Origin: Gammaproteobacteria bacterium
GTDB lineage: Bacteria > Pseudomonadota > Gammaproteobacteria > Acidiferrobacterales > SZUA-150
DNA: 64,000 nucleotides
NCBI GenBank assembly: GCA_029880545.1
Contig: JAOUOD010000006.1
Span: 124,001-188,000 of the forward strand
Direction: 5' to 3'
In this document: positions 23,958 to 32,460 of the stretch, one piece after another
Layout of the letters: each line of letters starts with the position of its first letter
How positions within the stretch are numbered: position 1 is the stretch's first letter
Translations under genes and position numbers: made by a program
Notes under the pieces: model-generated
Databases searched by the model: none
What the model was told of the DNA's origin: nothing
The model's input: the letters and a program-made list of their open reading frames with translations, nothing else

Positions 23958-26635
23958 TGGCTTTTGTTGAAATGGATCCCGCGAAGGCCGATCAAATCAC
24001 GGCGCGACTTGTTGGCGAGTTTGGGTTTAAACATGACGCGCGCGGCTGGCTGCAGCGCGGACGCTGCCCGAGCTGCGGGAAAAACGAGCTCTATACTCGC
24101 GCGAGCGCGCCGTTTGTGATCCGTTGTAACAGGATAAATCATTGCTCATACGAACAGAAAACGCGCGAGCTCTATCCGGATTTATACGAATCATTCAATA
24201 AGCGATACAAGCCCACGCCGGCGGATCCGAACGCCACGGCCGACGCCTATATGCGCCACGCGCGCGGGTTTGATACTGACAAAATTAAAGGCTGGTATAA
24301 GCAGGGCAAATTTTGGCACCCGGACGGCGACAAGGGTACGGCGACGGTCCGATTTTACCTGGACGACAACGCCGCGGATCCGGTTTATATGGAGCGATTT
24401 GTCGATGCCGTTACCATTACCGACCCCGAGACCGGCGAGAAAGAAACGCGCAAGGCGCACTTTAAAGGCTCGCACGGCGGGCAATGGTGGCAGCCGCCAA
24501 GCCTGGACATTGTCGAGGGCGATACAGTCTGGATCGTCGAAGGCTGTATTGATGCGATCGCGCTCAATCTTTCGGGCGTTAAAGCGGTTTCGATTCTCGC
24601 TTGCCGCAACTACCCCGAGCGGGCACTCGCTGGCTATGCCGGTAAGTCGATTAACTGGATTATGGCACTTGATAATGACGCCGCCGGCCGCAAGTTTGCA
24701 CGAAAGCACGTTAAACGGATGCGCGACGCCGGCTTTGTTGTTAGCGCCGCTCAGGCGCCAGGCAAGGATAAAACAGACTGGAACGATCTCTATAAGGCCG
24801 GCAAGCTCACGCCGGCGGATCTCGGCGAATATCTCTATCATGGCGACTTGCTTATTGCCGAGTCGGCAACACAAAAGGCCTTATTAATATACAGGCACAA
24901 TGGGCGACGAGAATTTTATTTTAATTATAACAAGCGGGTTTTTTGGTTTGCGCTGGATCTCGAGAAATACGATAAAGCATACAAAGAGCTCGAATCAGAC
25001 AAGGCGCTCGATAAAGACGATATTCGCGAGCAGGCCATTAACAAGGCCGGCACGATTACGCCGCTCGCGAATTGCTTGTTTACTTTTCTTTATTATCAAT
25101 ACGCCCCGCTCACCGACGAAAGCTGGTATTACTGTCGCGTTGATTTTCCGCATGGTGCCAAATCGATAAAAAATACTTTTACCGGCTCGCAGCTCTCGAG
25201 CCCCTCAGAATTTAAAAAGCGGTTAATAAGCATCGCCGCCGGCTCGATCTTTTCCGGCTCGCCGATGCAGCTCGACCGCATTTTGCATGATCAACTCTAC
25301 GGGATAAAAACCGTCGAAACGATCGATTATATTGGTTATTGCCCCGATCATGGCGTTTATGTATATCCCGATATATCGGTTAAAGACGGCGAGCGCTGCG
25401 CACTCAATGACGAGGATTTTTTCGAATATAACGACCTGGCAATAAAGTCGCTATCGCGCTCGGCAGACTTGCACATCGCTAACAATCCGCGCGACTATCA
25501 TGCCGAATGGATTAATGATTTATGGCGCGCGTTTGGCGCGCAAGGCATTATCGCCGCGGCGTTTTGGCTGGGCTCGTTTTTCGCTGAGCAGATCCGCGCC
25601 ACGCACAAAAGCTACCCATTTATTGAAATCGTCGGCGAGCCTGGCGCCGGCAAGACGACAATCATAGAGTTTCTCTGGAAGTGTTGCGGCCGGCTGGGGT
25701 ATGAAGGTTTTGACCCCAGCAAATCAACACCGGCAGCCAGGGCGAGAAACTTCGCGCAAGTGTCAAACCTTCCCGTCGTGTTGATTGAGTCGGAGCGCGG
25801 CGCCGATGGCAAAAATCGCGGCTTTGACTGGGACGAACTTAAAACGCTTTACAATGGCCGCTCCGTGCGGGCGCGTGGCGTTAAAAACTCCGGCAATGAA
25901 ACAATCGAGCCGCCGTTTCGCGGCGCGATTGTTATCAGTCAAAACGCCGAAGTCGAGGCGAGCCAGGCCATACTCGAGCGAATTGTTCATTTACGATTCA
26001 CAAAAGCCAAGCAAAGCGAGCGGACGCGCGAGATCGCCGAGGCAATATCGACGATCCCCGTCGAGCGAGTGAGTTATTTTTTGCTTGATGCGATTACGCG
26101 CGAGCGCGAGATCCTGGAGGTTATCAAGCAGCGGACGCCAGAATACCGCGCAAGGCTGCACAAACTCGCCGGCCTGAATAACGTTCGCATTGTCTTAAAT
26201 CATGCCCAGCTCTGCGCCCTGGTTGATGCGCTCGCCCTGGTGTTGCCAATCGATAAGCAGGTGATAACCGAAGTAAAGCGCGAGCTCGCCGACATGGCGC
26301 TCGCCAGGCAGCAAGCCATAAATGCCGATCACCCGCTCGTCGTGCAATTTTGGGAGACGTTTTATTTCCTCAACGGCGACACGCACGAGCCGCGGCTCGA
26401 TCATTCCAAAACACCGACCTCGATCGCGGTCAACCTCAATCACTTTGTAAAACTTGCCAGCGAGCAAAGGCAGCATATCCCCGACATTGTCGAGCTCAAG
26501 CGGCTTTTAAAGGCAAGTAAATCGCACAAATACGTCGGCCAGCGCGCAGTTAATTCGGCCTTGCTGCGCAATCATGAAGGCACCCCGAAAACTGTTAAAT
26601 GCTGGATATTCGAAAACCCGGAGGCGGCGCAATGA
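23957..26635 (+). CDS. Phage DNA primase-helicase with zinc ribbon, Toprim and ATPase domains
   Basis: The 892-residue product has an N-terminal zinc ribbon near residues 35-60 (CPSCGK and CNRINHC), a Toprim-type primase core with VWIVEGCIDAIALNL and IMALDNDAAGRKFARKHV (residues 190-255), and a C-terminal ATPase with Walker A GEPGAGKTT near residue 560. It probably primes and unwinds DNA for phage replication. P2 itself replicates by a rolling-circle A protein, so this is a different replication module. I chose the ATG at 23957 over a GTG at 23948 because it overlaps the upstream stop. The protein is full length with no frame damage. Confidence 0.85.
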   Translation: MAFVEMDPAKADQITARLVGEFGFKHDARGWLQRGRCPSCGKNELYTRASAPFVIRCNRINHCSYEQKTRELYPDLYESFNKRYKPTPADPNATADAYMRHARGFDTDKIKGWYKQGKFWHPDGDKGTATVRFYLDDNAADPVYMERFVDAVTITDPETGEKETRKAHFKGSHGGQWWQPPSLDIVEGDTVWIVEGCIDAIALNLSGVKAVSILACRNYPERALAGYAGKSINWIMALDNDAAGRKFARKHVKRMRDAGFVVSAAQAPGKDKTDWNDLYKAGKLTPADLGEYLYHGDLLIAESATQKALLIYRHNGRREFYFNYNKRVFWFALDLEKYDKAYKELESDKALDKDDIREQAINKAGTITPLANCLFTFLYYQYAPLTDESWYYCRVDFPHGAKSIKNTFTGSQLSSPSEFKKRLISIAAGSIFSGSPMQLDRILHDQLYGIKTVETIDYIGYCPDHGVYVYPDISVKDGERCALNDEDFFEYNDLAIKSLSRSADLHIANNPRDYHAEWINDLWRAFGAQGIIAAAFWLGSFFAEQIRATHKSYPFIEIVGEPGAGKTTIIEFLWKCCGRLGYEGFDPSKSTPAARARNFAQVSNLPVVLIESERGADGKNRGFDWDELKTLYNGRSVRARGVKNSGNETIEPPFRGAIVISQNAEVEASQAILERIVHLRFTKAKQSERTREIAEAISTIPVERVSYFLLDAITREREILEVIKQRTPEYRARLHKLAGLNNVRIVLNHAQLCALVDALALVLPIDKQVITEVKRELADMALARQQAINADHPLVVQFWETFYFLNGDTHEPRLDHSKTPTSIAVNLNHFVKLASEQRQHIPDIVELKRLLKASKSHKYVGQRAVNSALLRNHEGTPKTVKCWIFENPEAAQ

Positions 26636-26940
26636 GCAACACAACGGGCGGGCGCTTGGCGCGCTGTATGGTTTGCAACTGCCCGGAGCGGGCAACAAAG
26701 CGCGCGCAGCTTCATATTTACCCCCGGCGCGGGGCGCTGCCTATTGTCGGCATGACGCCGATTGTCGTATGCGGCAAGCACGCCGACGACGAGCACGGTC
26801 GCAGGCTGTTAACCGATAACGCGGCCGGCTGGGAGTGTCTCTCGGCCGCGCTTTTTCCTCTTGAGCTGGATCGCGAGCGGTCTCGGGTTAAGTGGGTCGA
26901 CTTGATTGTGCCGGAGGGTTTTTACCGTGGCAGCAACTAA
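26632..26940 (+). CDS. Small cysteine-containing early protein
   Basis: The 102-residue product overlaps the primase stop by four bases (ATGA). Cysteines in CMVCNCPE near residue 12 and a later CGKHADDEHG could bind a metal. The C-terminus is LFPLELDRERSRVKWVDLIVPEGFY. No family is recognised. Coupling to the primase suggests a role in replication. Confidence 0.6.
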   Translation: MSNTTGGRLARCMVCNCPERATKRAQLHIYPRRGALPIVGMTPIVVCGKHADDEHGRRLLTDNAAGWECLSAALFPLELDRERSRVKWVDLIVPEGFYRGSN

Positions 26941-27247
26941 AGACACCAAAGAAAACGCCGAGCGCGAGGTTTGTTGTCTTGTTCGTGACCCGCACGCCTG
27001 GGCGCCCGATAGCCGGCACAAAACCCGCAGCGCGCCGACAATGCTCAGGCTTGACCGCCTACCGAAAGCGAGTCGCGAGGCGCTCTGGAACGGAATCCAG
27101 GAACAGGCGCCCGAGCTGGCGGATCTCATGGCAAACGATCCCAACGTCGCGGCGCTGCGTGAAATGTTCGGGGCGCAATACCTACTCCCCGAGGAGCGCG
27201 TCGACGCCCTCCTCGCATTGCAAAAAAAAGAGGTCATTAATGATTAA
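26927..27247 (+). CDS. Early protein of unknown function with GTG start
   Basis: I place the start at GTG 26927, which has GGAGGG eight bases upstream; it overlaps the previous gene by 14 bases. The 106-residue product has TMLRLDRLPKASREALWNGIQEQAPELADLM and a C-terminal PEERVDALLALQKKEV. It is helical and acidic in the second half. No family is recognised. The stop overlaps the next start. Confidence 0.55.
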   Translation: MAATKDTKENAEREVCCLVRDPHAWAPDSRHKTRSAPTMLRLDRLPKASREALWNGIQEQAPELADLMANDPNVAALREMFGAQYLLPEERVDALLALQKKEVIND

Positions 27248-28148
27248 TGCGCGAATCCCTTTTCGGCATATGTTGGCGATACTGGTCGCGACACTATTAA
27301 CCCAATGGCACGGCATTAAATTTTGGTCGGGGCTTGTTGGCACCGAGACCGGCTGGGCCTGGTCGCTCGCGCTCGAGGGCGCGGCGCTTTGGCTTTGGGC
27401 GCACCGGGAGCGCCGCCGCGTGTTCGCGGTTATTGCGTCCGGCTTGTTGTTGGCCGGCCCGTTGTTTCACATCGCCGAGCCGTTGATTGTCGCGGCCGAA
27501 ACCGCCGAAACAGCAAGTCGAAATCGTGCGCAATCGATCGAAATCACGAGAGCGGAAATCGAAACGCTCGAGGCCGCGCTCGCGCGTTCGCTGGCTAATT
27601 CGGCGGCGCGCCTGGGCTGGCTGGGCGATATCCAGGCAAGCAAAGCCGAGCTATCCACCGCCCGGGCAAGGTTGCGCGATCTCGTGAGCGCTCAGGCGCC
27701 GAGCGTCGGCTTTTGGGCGGCGGCGCGCGTCATTATGCAGGCGCTCGCCCTGGTTATTGTTTGGCTTGTGTCGGTGATGGCAATTATCGAAATAACGAAA
27801 CCGTCGGCCGGCGTTTCGACACAAGCCGGAAACACGGCACCGGCCCGGCCGGCGGCGGCGAAATCTGCGATCACTGTTTCGAAATCCGCCAGGCCGCCCG
27901 AAGCCGACGAGCTGGTCGCCCTGGCGGAGCTTTCCTCGCGCGCCCTCGACGCGCTACTCGCTAACAAGGGGATTACTCAAGGAGAATGGTCCGAGCAAAA
28001 AGGCCTCTCGCCGAAAAACGTTTCGCTTGTCAAAAACCACGCCCAGCGCAAAGCAGAAGGCAAAGAGGTCGCCAGCGAGGCGACGATCCGCCGAGTCGCG
28101 GCGGCCCTGGGTGTTTCTGTTGTCAACAAACCGGAGGGCGATCAATGA
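27240..28148 (+). CDS. Multi-span membrane protein with coiled coil and C-terminal helix-turn-helix
   Basis: From ATG 27240 the 302-residue protein has three hydrophobic spans in residues 10-80 (MLAILVATLLTQW, WAWSLALEGAALWLWAH, VFAVIASGLLLAGPLF), an alanine-rich coiled-coil region (85-160), a fourth span near 163-190 (ALALVIVWLVSVMAIIEI), a Pro/Ala linker, and a C-terminal segment that looks like an XRE helix-turn-helix (GITQGEWSEQKGLSPKNVSL, then EATIRRVAAALGV). This combination would place a DNA-binding domain at the membrane. An extension of the frame to 26892 overlaps other genes and is rejected. No family is recognised. Confidence 0.65.
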   Translation: MINARIPFRHMLAILVATLLTQWHGIKFWSGLVGTETGWAWSLALEGAALWLWAHRERRRVFAVIASGLLLAGPLFHIAEPLIVAAETAETASRNRAQSIEITRAEIETLEAALARSLANSAARLGWLGDIQASKAELSTARARLRDLVSAQAPSVGFWAAARVIMQALALVIVWLVSVMAIIEITKPSAGVSTQAGNTAPARPAAAKSAITVSKSARPPEADELVALAELSSRALDALLANKGITQGEWSEQKGLSPKNVSLVKNHAQRKAEGKEVASEATIRRVAAALGVSVVNKPEGDQ

Positions 28149-28534
28149 GCCGCCATAATCGATATATCAGCAAGCAATCAACAATCCGCGCCACGATCGC
28201 CACGACGGCGCGGTTTGTCTTTCAAGGCGCGGCGCACCAATTCACGCCGGAGCAACTGCGCACAATGGCAAAAACCGCAGTCGGCGCGCCGATCGAGGTC
28301 GATTTTTCGCCGATGCACAAGGTCGGACGCGTTACCTCGGCGCATGTGACTCGCGATAATGTGTTGCGCATCGAGGCAAGGGTCGAGGCTCAGGCAGTCG
28401 AGAGCCCGCAGTCGTGGCGACTGGTCGTCGGCTGGCTGCCCGAGGATGGCTCGCTCGTCTCTGTCGGCCTGGTTAAAACCTGGGTCGACCCGAACTTGCC
28501 GCCGGCCGAAGTGATAAGCGAGGTCGAAGCATGA
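28145..28534 (+). CDS. Early protein of unknown function
   Basis: The 129-residue product overlaps the preceding stop by four bases (ATGA). It has a beta-rich pattern (IRATIATTARFVFQGAAHQF, VLRIEARVEAQAVE, SLVSVGLVKTWVDP) and a PIEVDFSPMHKVGRVTSAHV segment, possibly a small sandwich domain. No family is recognised. Its stop overlaps the next start. Confidence 0.6.
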   Translation: MSRHNRYISKQSTIRATIATTARFVFQGAAHQFTPEQLRTMAKTAVGAPIEVDFSPMHKVGRVTSAHVTRDNVLRIEARVEAQAVESPQSWRLVVGWLPEDGSLVSVGLVKTWVDPNLPPAEVISEVEA

Positions 28535-28818
28535 GCGCGCGACAAGATCAATCGATTAGCGTTGAGCAGCTGGACGCATTTTTAACCGACCAAGCCGACG
28601 ACCTGGGCATGTCACGCCCCAGGCTGGGCGAGTTATTGCTCGTCGAGGCGCGGTCGCTTTTGGATATCCCCGCGGATCTGGCCGGCCGACTGGTTACGGA
28701 TATTCATTTAAACACCTACGTCGACGACAAGGCCTGGCAGGTCTCAAGCGATCCGGCGATCGGGACGCTAATCGACGCCGCGAACTTGTTACGATCGGGC
28801 GAGTTTATCAAGGTTTGA
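28531..28818 (+). CDS. Small acidic early protein of unknown function
   Basis: This 95-residue acidic, helical protein contains VEQLDAFLTDQADDLGMSRPRLGELLLVEARSL. Start and stop fit tightly with its neighbours, overlapping upstream by four bases and followed after 20 bases by the ATPase gene. No family is recognised. Acidic small phage proteins are sometimes DNA mimics, but nothing here proves that. Confidence 0.55.
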   Translation: MSARQDQSISVEQLDAFLTDQADDLGMSRPRLGELLLVEARSLLDIPADLAGRLVTDIHLNTYVDDKAWQVSSDPAIGTLIDAANLLRSGEFIKV

Positions 28819-28838
28819 GTTTTGCAAAGGGGGCAACA

Positions 28839-30449
28839 ATGAAACAAACAACACTCGGAAAAAGCCTGAAGGGTAACGTCGACGTCGACGTGATAAAACT
28901 CCTCGAAACGCGTCTATTGATCCAGGCCAACTCGGGCGGCGGCAAGTCCTGGGCGTTGCGCCGGTTAATGGAAATCACCGCCGGCCAGGTGCAACACATT
29001 ATCATCGATCCCGAGGGCGAGTTTTCCACGTTGCGCGAAAAATTCGATTACATAATCGCCGCACCGCACGACGGCGACGCCCTGGCGCACCCGCGAACCG
29101 CTAAGCTACTCGCGCGGCGATTGCTCGAGACCGGCGCCTCGGCGATTTGTGACATCTACGACCTAAAGGCTCACGAGCGAATCGCGTTTGTTAAGCTGTT
29201 TCTCGACGCCCTGGTTAATGCGCCTAAAAACTTATGGCGCCCTGTTTTGATTGTGCTCGACGAGGCGCACATTTTCGCGCCTGAAAAGGGCAAGGCCGAA
29301 AGTCTCGGCGCGGTAATCGACGTCGCCACGCGCGGCCGGAAGCGCGGCCAATGTTTAATTCCGGCAACTCAGCGGCTCGCAAAACTGCACAAAGACGTCG
29401 CCGCCGAGTGTATTAACAAATTGATCGGCCGCACCGGGCTCGACGTTGATGTTAAGCGCGCCGCCGACGAGCTCGGCCTAACGGCTAAAGAGGCGGTCCA
29501 GGCGTTGAGGTCGCTCGAGCCTGGCGCGTTTTTCGCCTTTGGGCCGGCGATCTCTCAAACTGTGATTAAAACAACGGTCGGGCCTGTTGCGACAACACAC
29601 CCGAAGGCCGGCGGTCGTCTGTTGGCGAAGCCGCCCGCGCCGTCGGCAAGGGTAAAGACGATCCTCGCCAAGCTTGGAGATCTACCCAAAGAGGCCGAGG
29701 CGGAGGCTAAAACCACGCAAGAGCTAAAAAAAGAGATCTCCAGGCTAAAGGCTGAGCTCACGATTGCCACGAAACAACGGCCCGGCATAAGCGAGGCGGA
29801 TTGTTTAAAGCGAATCAAGGCGGCGCCGGCGACTGTTGTGTCGACAGCCTCGAGCCACGAGCGGGAATTGCTCGCCATTAAAAAGATCGTCGACAAGGCG
29901 CTCGGCAAATCAGCGCCGGCGACTGGTAGCCCGCAAACCGCGCGCGCGACGACTGCGCCGGCGGACGATGCCTCGATTCGGCCTGGCGCGAAAAAGATCC
30001 TCGGCGCTCTGGCTGCGCGCTACCCGGCAAAGTACACGCGCGCCCAGGTGGCAACGCTGACCGGCTTTTCGCCCAGGGGCGGCACGTTTGGGACTTACCT
30101 TAGCAATTTGAGGGTCGCCGGTTTTATCGCTGGCGATAATAGCGAACTACAGGCAACCGAGGCCGGTATAAAAGAGCTTGGCGGCGAGATCCCGGAGGCG
30201 CCAAAGACTCGCGACGAGATTATGCAGCAATGGCGGCGGGCGTTAAGGCCTGGCGCGTTTCGGATCCTCGAGGTCGTTGTCGATGCCGGCGAGGCCGGGA
30301 TCTCTCGTCAAGACGTCGCCGAGCTTGTTGGCATGGTCTCGACCGGCGGCACGTTTGGGACTTACCTCAGCAACTTGAACACGAACGGGCTAATTAAAAA
30401 CAACGCCGGCACGTTAACCGCGAGCGACTTACTACTCGAGACCAGTTAG
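28839..30449 (+). CDS. HerA/FtsK-type ATPase with two C-terminal winged-helix-like repeats
   Basis: From ATG 28839, with a GGGGG site upstream, the product is 536 residues. Walker A is NSGGGKSWALRR at residues 31-42 and Walker B is LIVLDEAHIF near residue 141, in the HerA/DUF87 style (IIIDPEGEFSTL, then RGRKRGQCLIPATQRLAKL). The ATPase ends near residue 290 and a coiled-coil linker follows. The last 150 residues hold two similar repeats, each with the string GGTFGTYLSNL, in a winged-helix-like pattern. Such enzymes pump or remodel DNA with nucleases in archaea and bacteria; here no NurA-like partner is adjacent. It is the last gene of the early operon. Confidence 0.8.
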   Translation: MKQTTLGKSLKGNVDVDVIKLLETRLLIQANSGGGKSWALRRLMEITAGQVQHIIIDPEGEFSTLREKFDYIIAAPHDGDALAHPRTAKLLARRLLETGASAICDIYDLKAHERIAFVKLFLDALVNAPKNLWRPVLIVLDEAHIFAPEKGKAESLGAVIDVATRGRKRGQCLIPATQRLAKLHKDVAAECINKLIGRTGLDVDVKRAADELGLTAKEAVQALRSLEPGAFFAFGPAISQTVIKTTVGPVATTHPKAGGRLLAKPPAPSARVKTILAKLGDLPKEAEAEAKTTQELKKEISRLKAELTIATKQRPGISEADCLKRIKAAPATVVSTASSHERELLAIKKIVDKALGKSAPATGSPQTARATTAPADDASIRPGAKKILGALAARYPAKYTRAQVATLTGFSPRGGTFGTYLSNLRVAGFIAGDNSELQATEAGIKELGGEIPEAPKTRDEIMQQWRRALRPGAFRILEVVVDAGEAGISRQDVAELVGMVSTGGTFGTYLSNLNTNGLIKNNAGTLTASDLLLETS

Positions 30450-30454
30450 CCACA

Positions 30455-30480
30455 AGCCCGCCAACAAGGCGGCGCGGGCT
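30455..30480 (+). other. Stem-loop after the ATPase gene
   Basis: AGCCCGC (30455-30461) pairs with GCGGGCT (30474-30480), and CCGCC/GGCGG form an alternative inner stem. It lies six bases after the stop of the last early gene and just before a converging gene. No T-run follows, so termination is uncertain. Confidence 0.4.
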
Positions 30481-30487
30481 GTCAAGG

Positions 30488-30949
30488 TTAACGGCCTCCA
30501 GGACAATCGGCCCGCCCCAGCTCGCGGCGGGCCTTATCATTGGCACTCAAAATATGTACGACTCCCCCTTTTATCCCCGCATCCGTGAGCAGCGAGCACA
30601 AATAACCGGCAAACCCATCGCGGCGCGTTGAATCATCAACAACACCGGCGAGCAGGGTCGGCCGAGTATCGTCTCCCCAGGTTGCGTCTATTATTTTCTT
30701 TTCCTGTTTTACAAGCAGCAGCGCATGAGCGAGCGCTCTCGCGTCCGCCGGCGCCGAGGCTTGCGCCTTTGGTGCTGGTTTGTCGTCAAGCAATGAAGCA
30801 ATAAGAAAAAAGAAAATAACACCAATAACGAGCAAGCCGGCCGCGAGCTCTTTCTTTTTTTTGCCCGGGCCGGCGGCGCCGCAAGCCGGACAGGTTTCGG
30901 CGAGCGCGTCGATGGCTCCGCCGCAGGATTGACAATTCTTTAAAGGCAT
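30488..30949 (-). CDS. Zinc-ribbon membrane protein next to the integrase
   Basis: From ATG 30949, preceded by GGGAGCGAGGG on the minus strand, the product is 153 residues. The N-terminus is a zinc ribbon (CQSCGG and CPACGA), followed by a lysine-rich patch (GKKKKE), one membrane span (LAAGLLVIGVIFFFLIASLL) and a C-terminal periplasmic or cytoplasmic domain of about 95 residues with two cysteines. Zinc-ribbon/single-span proteins of this type are common accessory proteins, but the function is not known. It is transcribed divergently from the integrase and convergently to the early operon. Confidence 0.75.
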   Translation of the reverse strand: MPLKNCQSCGGAIDALAETCPACGAAGPGKKKKELAAGLLVIGVIFFFLIASLLDDKPAPKAQASAPADARALAHALLLVKQEKKIIDATWGDDTRPTLLAGVVDDSTRRDGFAGYLCSLLTDAGIKGGVVHILSANDKARRELGRADCPGGR

Positions 30950-31010
30950 CGCCCTCGCTCCCTGTCTCGTGGTGTAATATATTTTAAAATTATGTAACAA
31001 CGGGGTCGCA

Positions 31011-32186
31011 ATGGCAAAGGGTGTAGAGATCCGCGGCGGATCGATCCGCGTATATTTTCGATTCAATGGCGAAAAGTGTCGCGAGCGCCTGAACATGGAG
31101 CCGACGCCGGCAAATGTTGTTTACGCTGAGCGCATGGTCGAGCAAATCAAGCACGAGATAAAGGTCGGGGCGTTTGATTATGCAAAACACTTTCCCGGAT
31201 CCTCTCGCCTGGCCGAGAACAGCCTCGGGCATTACCTGGATCTATTTCTCGAGATCAAGTCGAACAAGGTCGCGCCGAGCACATGGGACCTTTATCGCTC
31301 AATAATCGAAACCTGGTTAAAACCGTCGTTCGGCGCGCGCCAGGCAAACAGCATAGACTCGATCGAGCTTGAGCGCTGGATTAGCCAGGATCTCGCGGAC
31401 CTGTCGAGCAAATACATAAAAGAGGTCGTCGCGGTATTGCGCCAGGCTTTCGGCGTCTATAGAAAGCGAAATCCGGGCGCCCTGGATCCAACTGAGGGGA
31501 TTGTCGTCCGGCTGCCCGACGACGACGATCCGGATCCATTCACGCGCGCCGAGATTGAGAGGCTACTAAACACGCCGGCGGCCGGCGGCAGGATCCAGGA
31601 GTTAAACCTTGTCGAATTTATGATCTGGTCGGGACCCCGAGTCTCGGAGGCGCTCGCGCTCGCCTGGGAAGACGTCGCCGACCTCGAGGCCGGCGTTATC
31701 CAGTTTCGGCGCGCGATCGTTCGCGGACAGTACAAGGCAACAAAAACAAAACGATCTAAGCGCCAGATTCAGTTATTGAAGCCGGCCCGCGACGCCCTGG
31801 TACGACAGCACAAACTCACGGCCGGCCGGGCGCCGATACTCGCCCAGGTGCTCGACCGCGACAACCGGACAATAAAAACCGAGAGGATCCGGCCGGTTTT
31901 TCTCGATTCGCGAACCCTGGAGCCGCACTATTCGACGAAGGTTTTGCGCGAGTCGTTTTTCTCCAGGCAATGCGAGGCGGCCGAGGTGAGATATCGCGGG
32001 CCGGGCCAATGCCGGCATACGTTCGCCTCGCAGCTGTTAACGACGGGCGCGCTCCCTATTGAGTGGATCGCTCAACAAATGGGGCATACGTCGACCGATA
32101 TGTTGCGACGAAAATATGCGACATGGATTAACGAGGACGCTCCAGACGTTGCTGCCGTGGCGAACAAAATCCTCGGATTCGAATAA
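31011..32186 (+). CDS. int: Tyrosine-family site-specific integrase
   Basis: The 391-residue product has a DUF3596-type N-terminal arm-binding domain (GGSIRVYFRFNGEKCRERLN), a core-binding domain and a tyrosine recombinase catalytic domain. Catalytic residues visible are Arg in WSGPRVSEAL, Lys in KATKTKRSKRQ, Arg-His in QCRHTFASQLL, His in QQMGHTSTDML and the nucleophile Tyr in RRKYATWI. The first His of the HxxR motif is replaced, as in related integrases of this group. It catalyses integration at the initiator tRNA gene 91 bp downstream. The gene is rightward, reading towards the attachment site. Confidence 0.95.
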   Translation: MAKGVEIRGGSIRVYFRFNGEKCRERLNMEPTPANVVYAERMVEQIKHEIKVGAFDYAKHFPGSSRLAENSLGHYLDLFLEIKSNKVAPSTWDLYRSIIETWLKPSFGARQANSIDSIELERWISQDLADLSSKYIKEVVAVLRQAFGVYRKRNPGALDPTEGIVVRLPDDDDPDPFTRAEIERLLNTPAAGGRIQELNLVEFMIWSGPRVSEALALAWEDVADLEAGVIQFRRAIVRGQYKATKTKRSKRQIQLLKPARDALVRQHKLTAGRAPILAQVLDRDNRTIKTERIRPVFLDSRTLEPHYSTKVLRESFFSRQCEAAEVRYRGPGQCRHTFASQLLTTGALPIEWIAQQMGHTSTDMLRRKYATWINEDAPDVAAVANKILGFE

Positions 32187-32276
32187 GTACGAGTATTTTT
32201 TTGCCTCGCGTGGTCCCAAATCGGGCCCGAGGATCTTCTGGCCGCTCATAAACTTCTGATTTATAAGCTAAAAAAT

Positions 32277-32353
32277 TGGTAGCGGGGACAGGATTTGAAC
32301 CTGTGACCTTCGGGTTATGAGCCCGACGAGCTGCCAGACTGCTCCACCCCGCA
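32277..32353 (-). tRNA. Initiator tRNA-fMet (CAT anticodon), prophage attachment site at its 3' end
   Basis: The 77-base minus-strand gene folds as a tRNA with anticodon CAT flanked by the GGG/CCC anticodon stem pairs that mark initiator tRNAs. The encoded 3' end is CCCCGCTACCA. Position 1 is T and position 72 is T, so the first acceptor pair is unpaired, another initiator feature. The prophage integrase gene ends 91 bp from the 3' end, so the attachment core should lie in the 3' half, and the last bases of the tRNA may be phage-derived. In related genomes this gene precedes rimP-nusA-infB; those genes would be on the other side of the prophage. Confidence 0.96.
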
Positions 32354-32460
32354 CTCGATGAGAGGCGCGAAGTCTAACGACATCGCCGTGCCTTTTCAAG
32401 GGTAAACCCGAATACAGTAAAAAAGAATCACCAAAACAATACTCGATGCCAATCACCGCT

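Larger units (their letters stand above)
1..32276. mobile_element. P2-like prophage integrated at the initiator tRNA gene (left end outside the window)
   Basis: This is a contiguous set of phage genes: P2-type portal, terminase, capsid, tail and baseplate genes in near P2 order, a lysis cassette, a repressor with divergent early genes, a primase-helicase and an integrase. The right boundary is the 3' end of the initiator tRNA gene at 32277, next to the integrase. No second copy of the tRNA 3' end is visible near base 1, so the left boundary lies outside or cannot be seen. All morphogenesis genes expected for a contractile-tailed P2-like phage are open and full length, so the element may be functional. 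Replication is not P2-like, because no rolling-circle A protein is present. Confidence 0.93.

Noticed and set aside
26892-27239. Extension of the membrane/helix-turn-helix protein frame upstream of 27240
   Set aside because: It overlaps the previous real gene in another frame and is basic and arginine/serine-rich; the ATG at 27240 overlaps the upstream stop region as in the rest of the operon.
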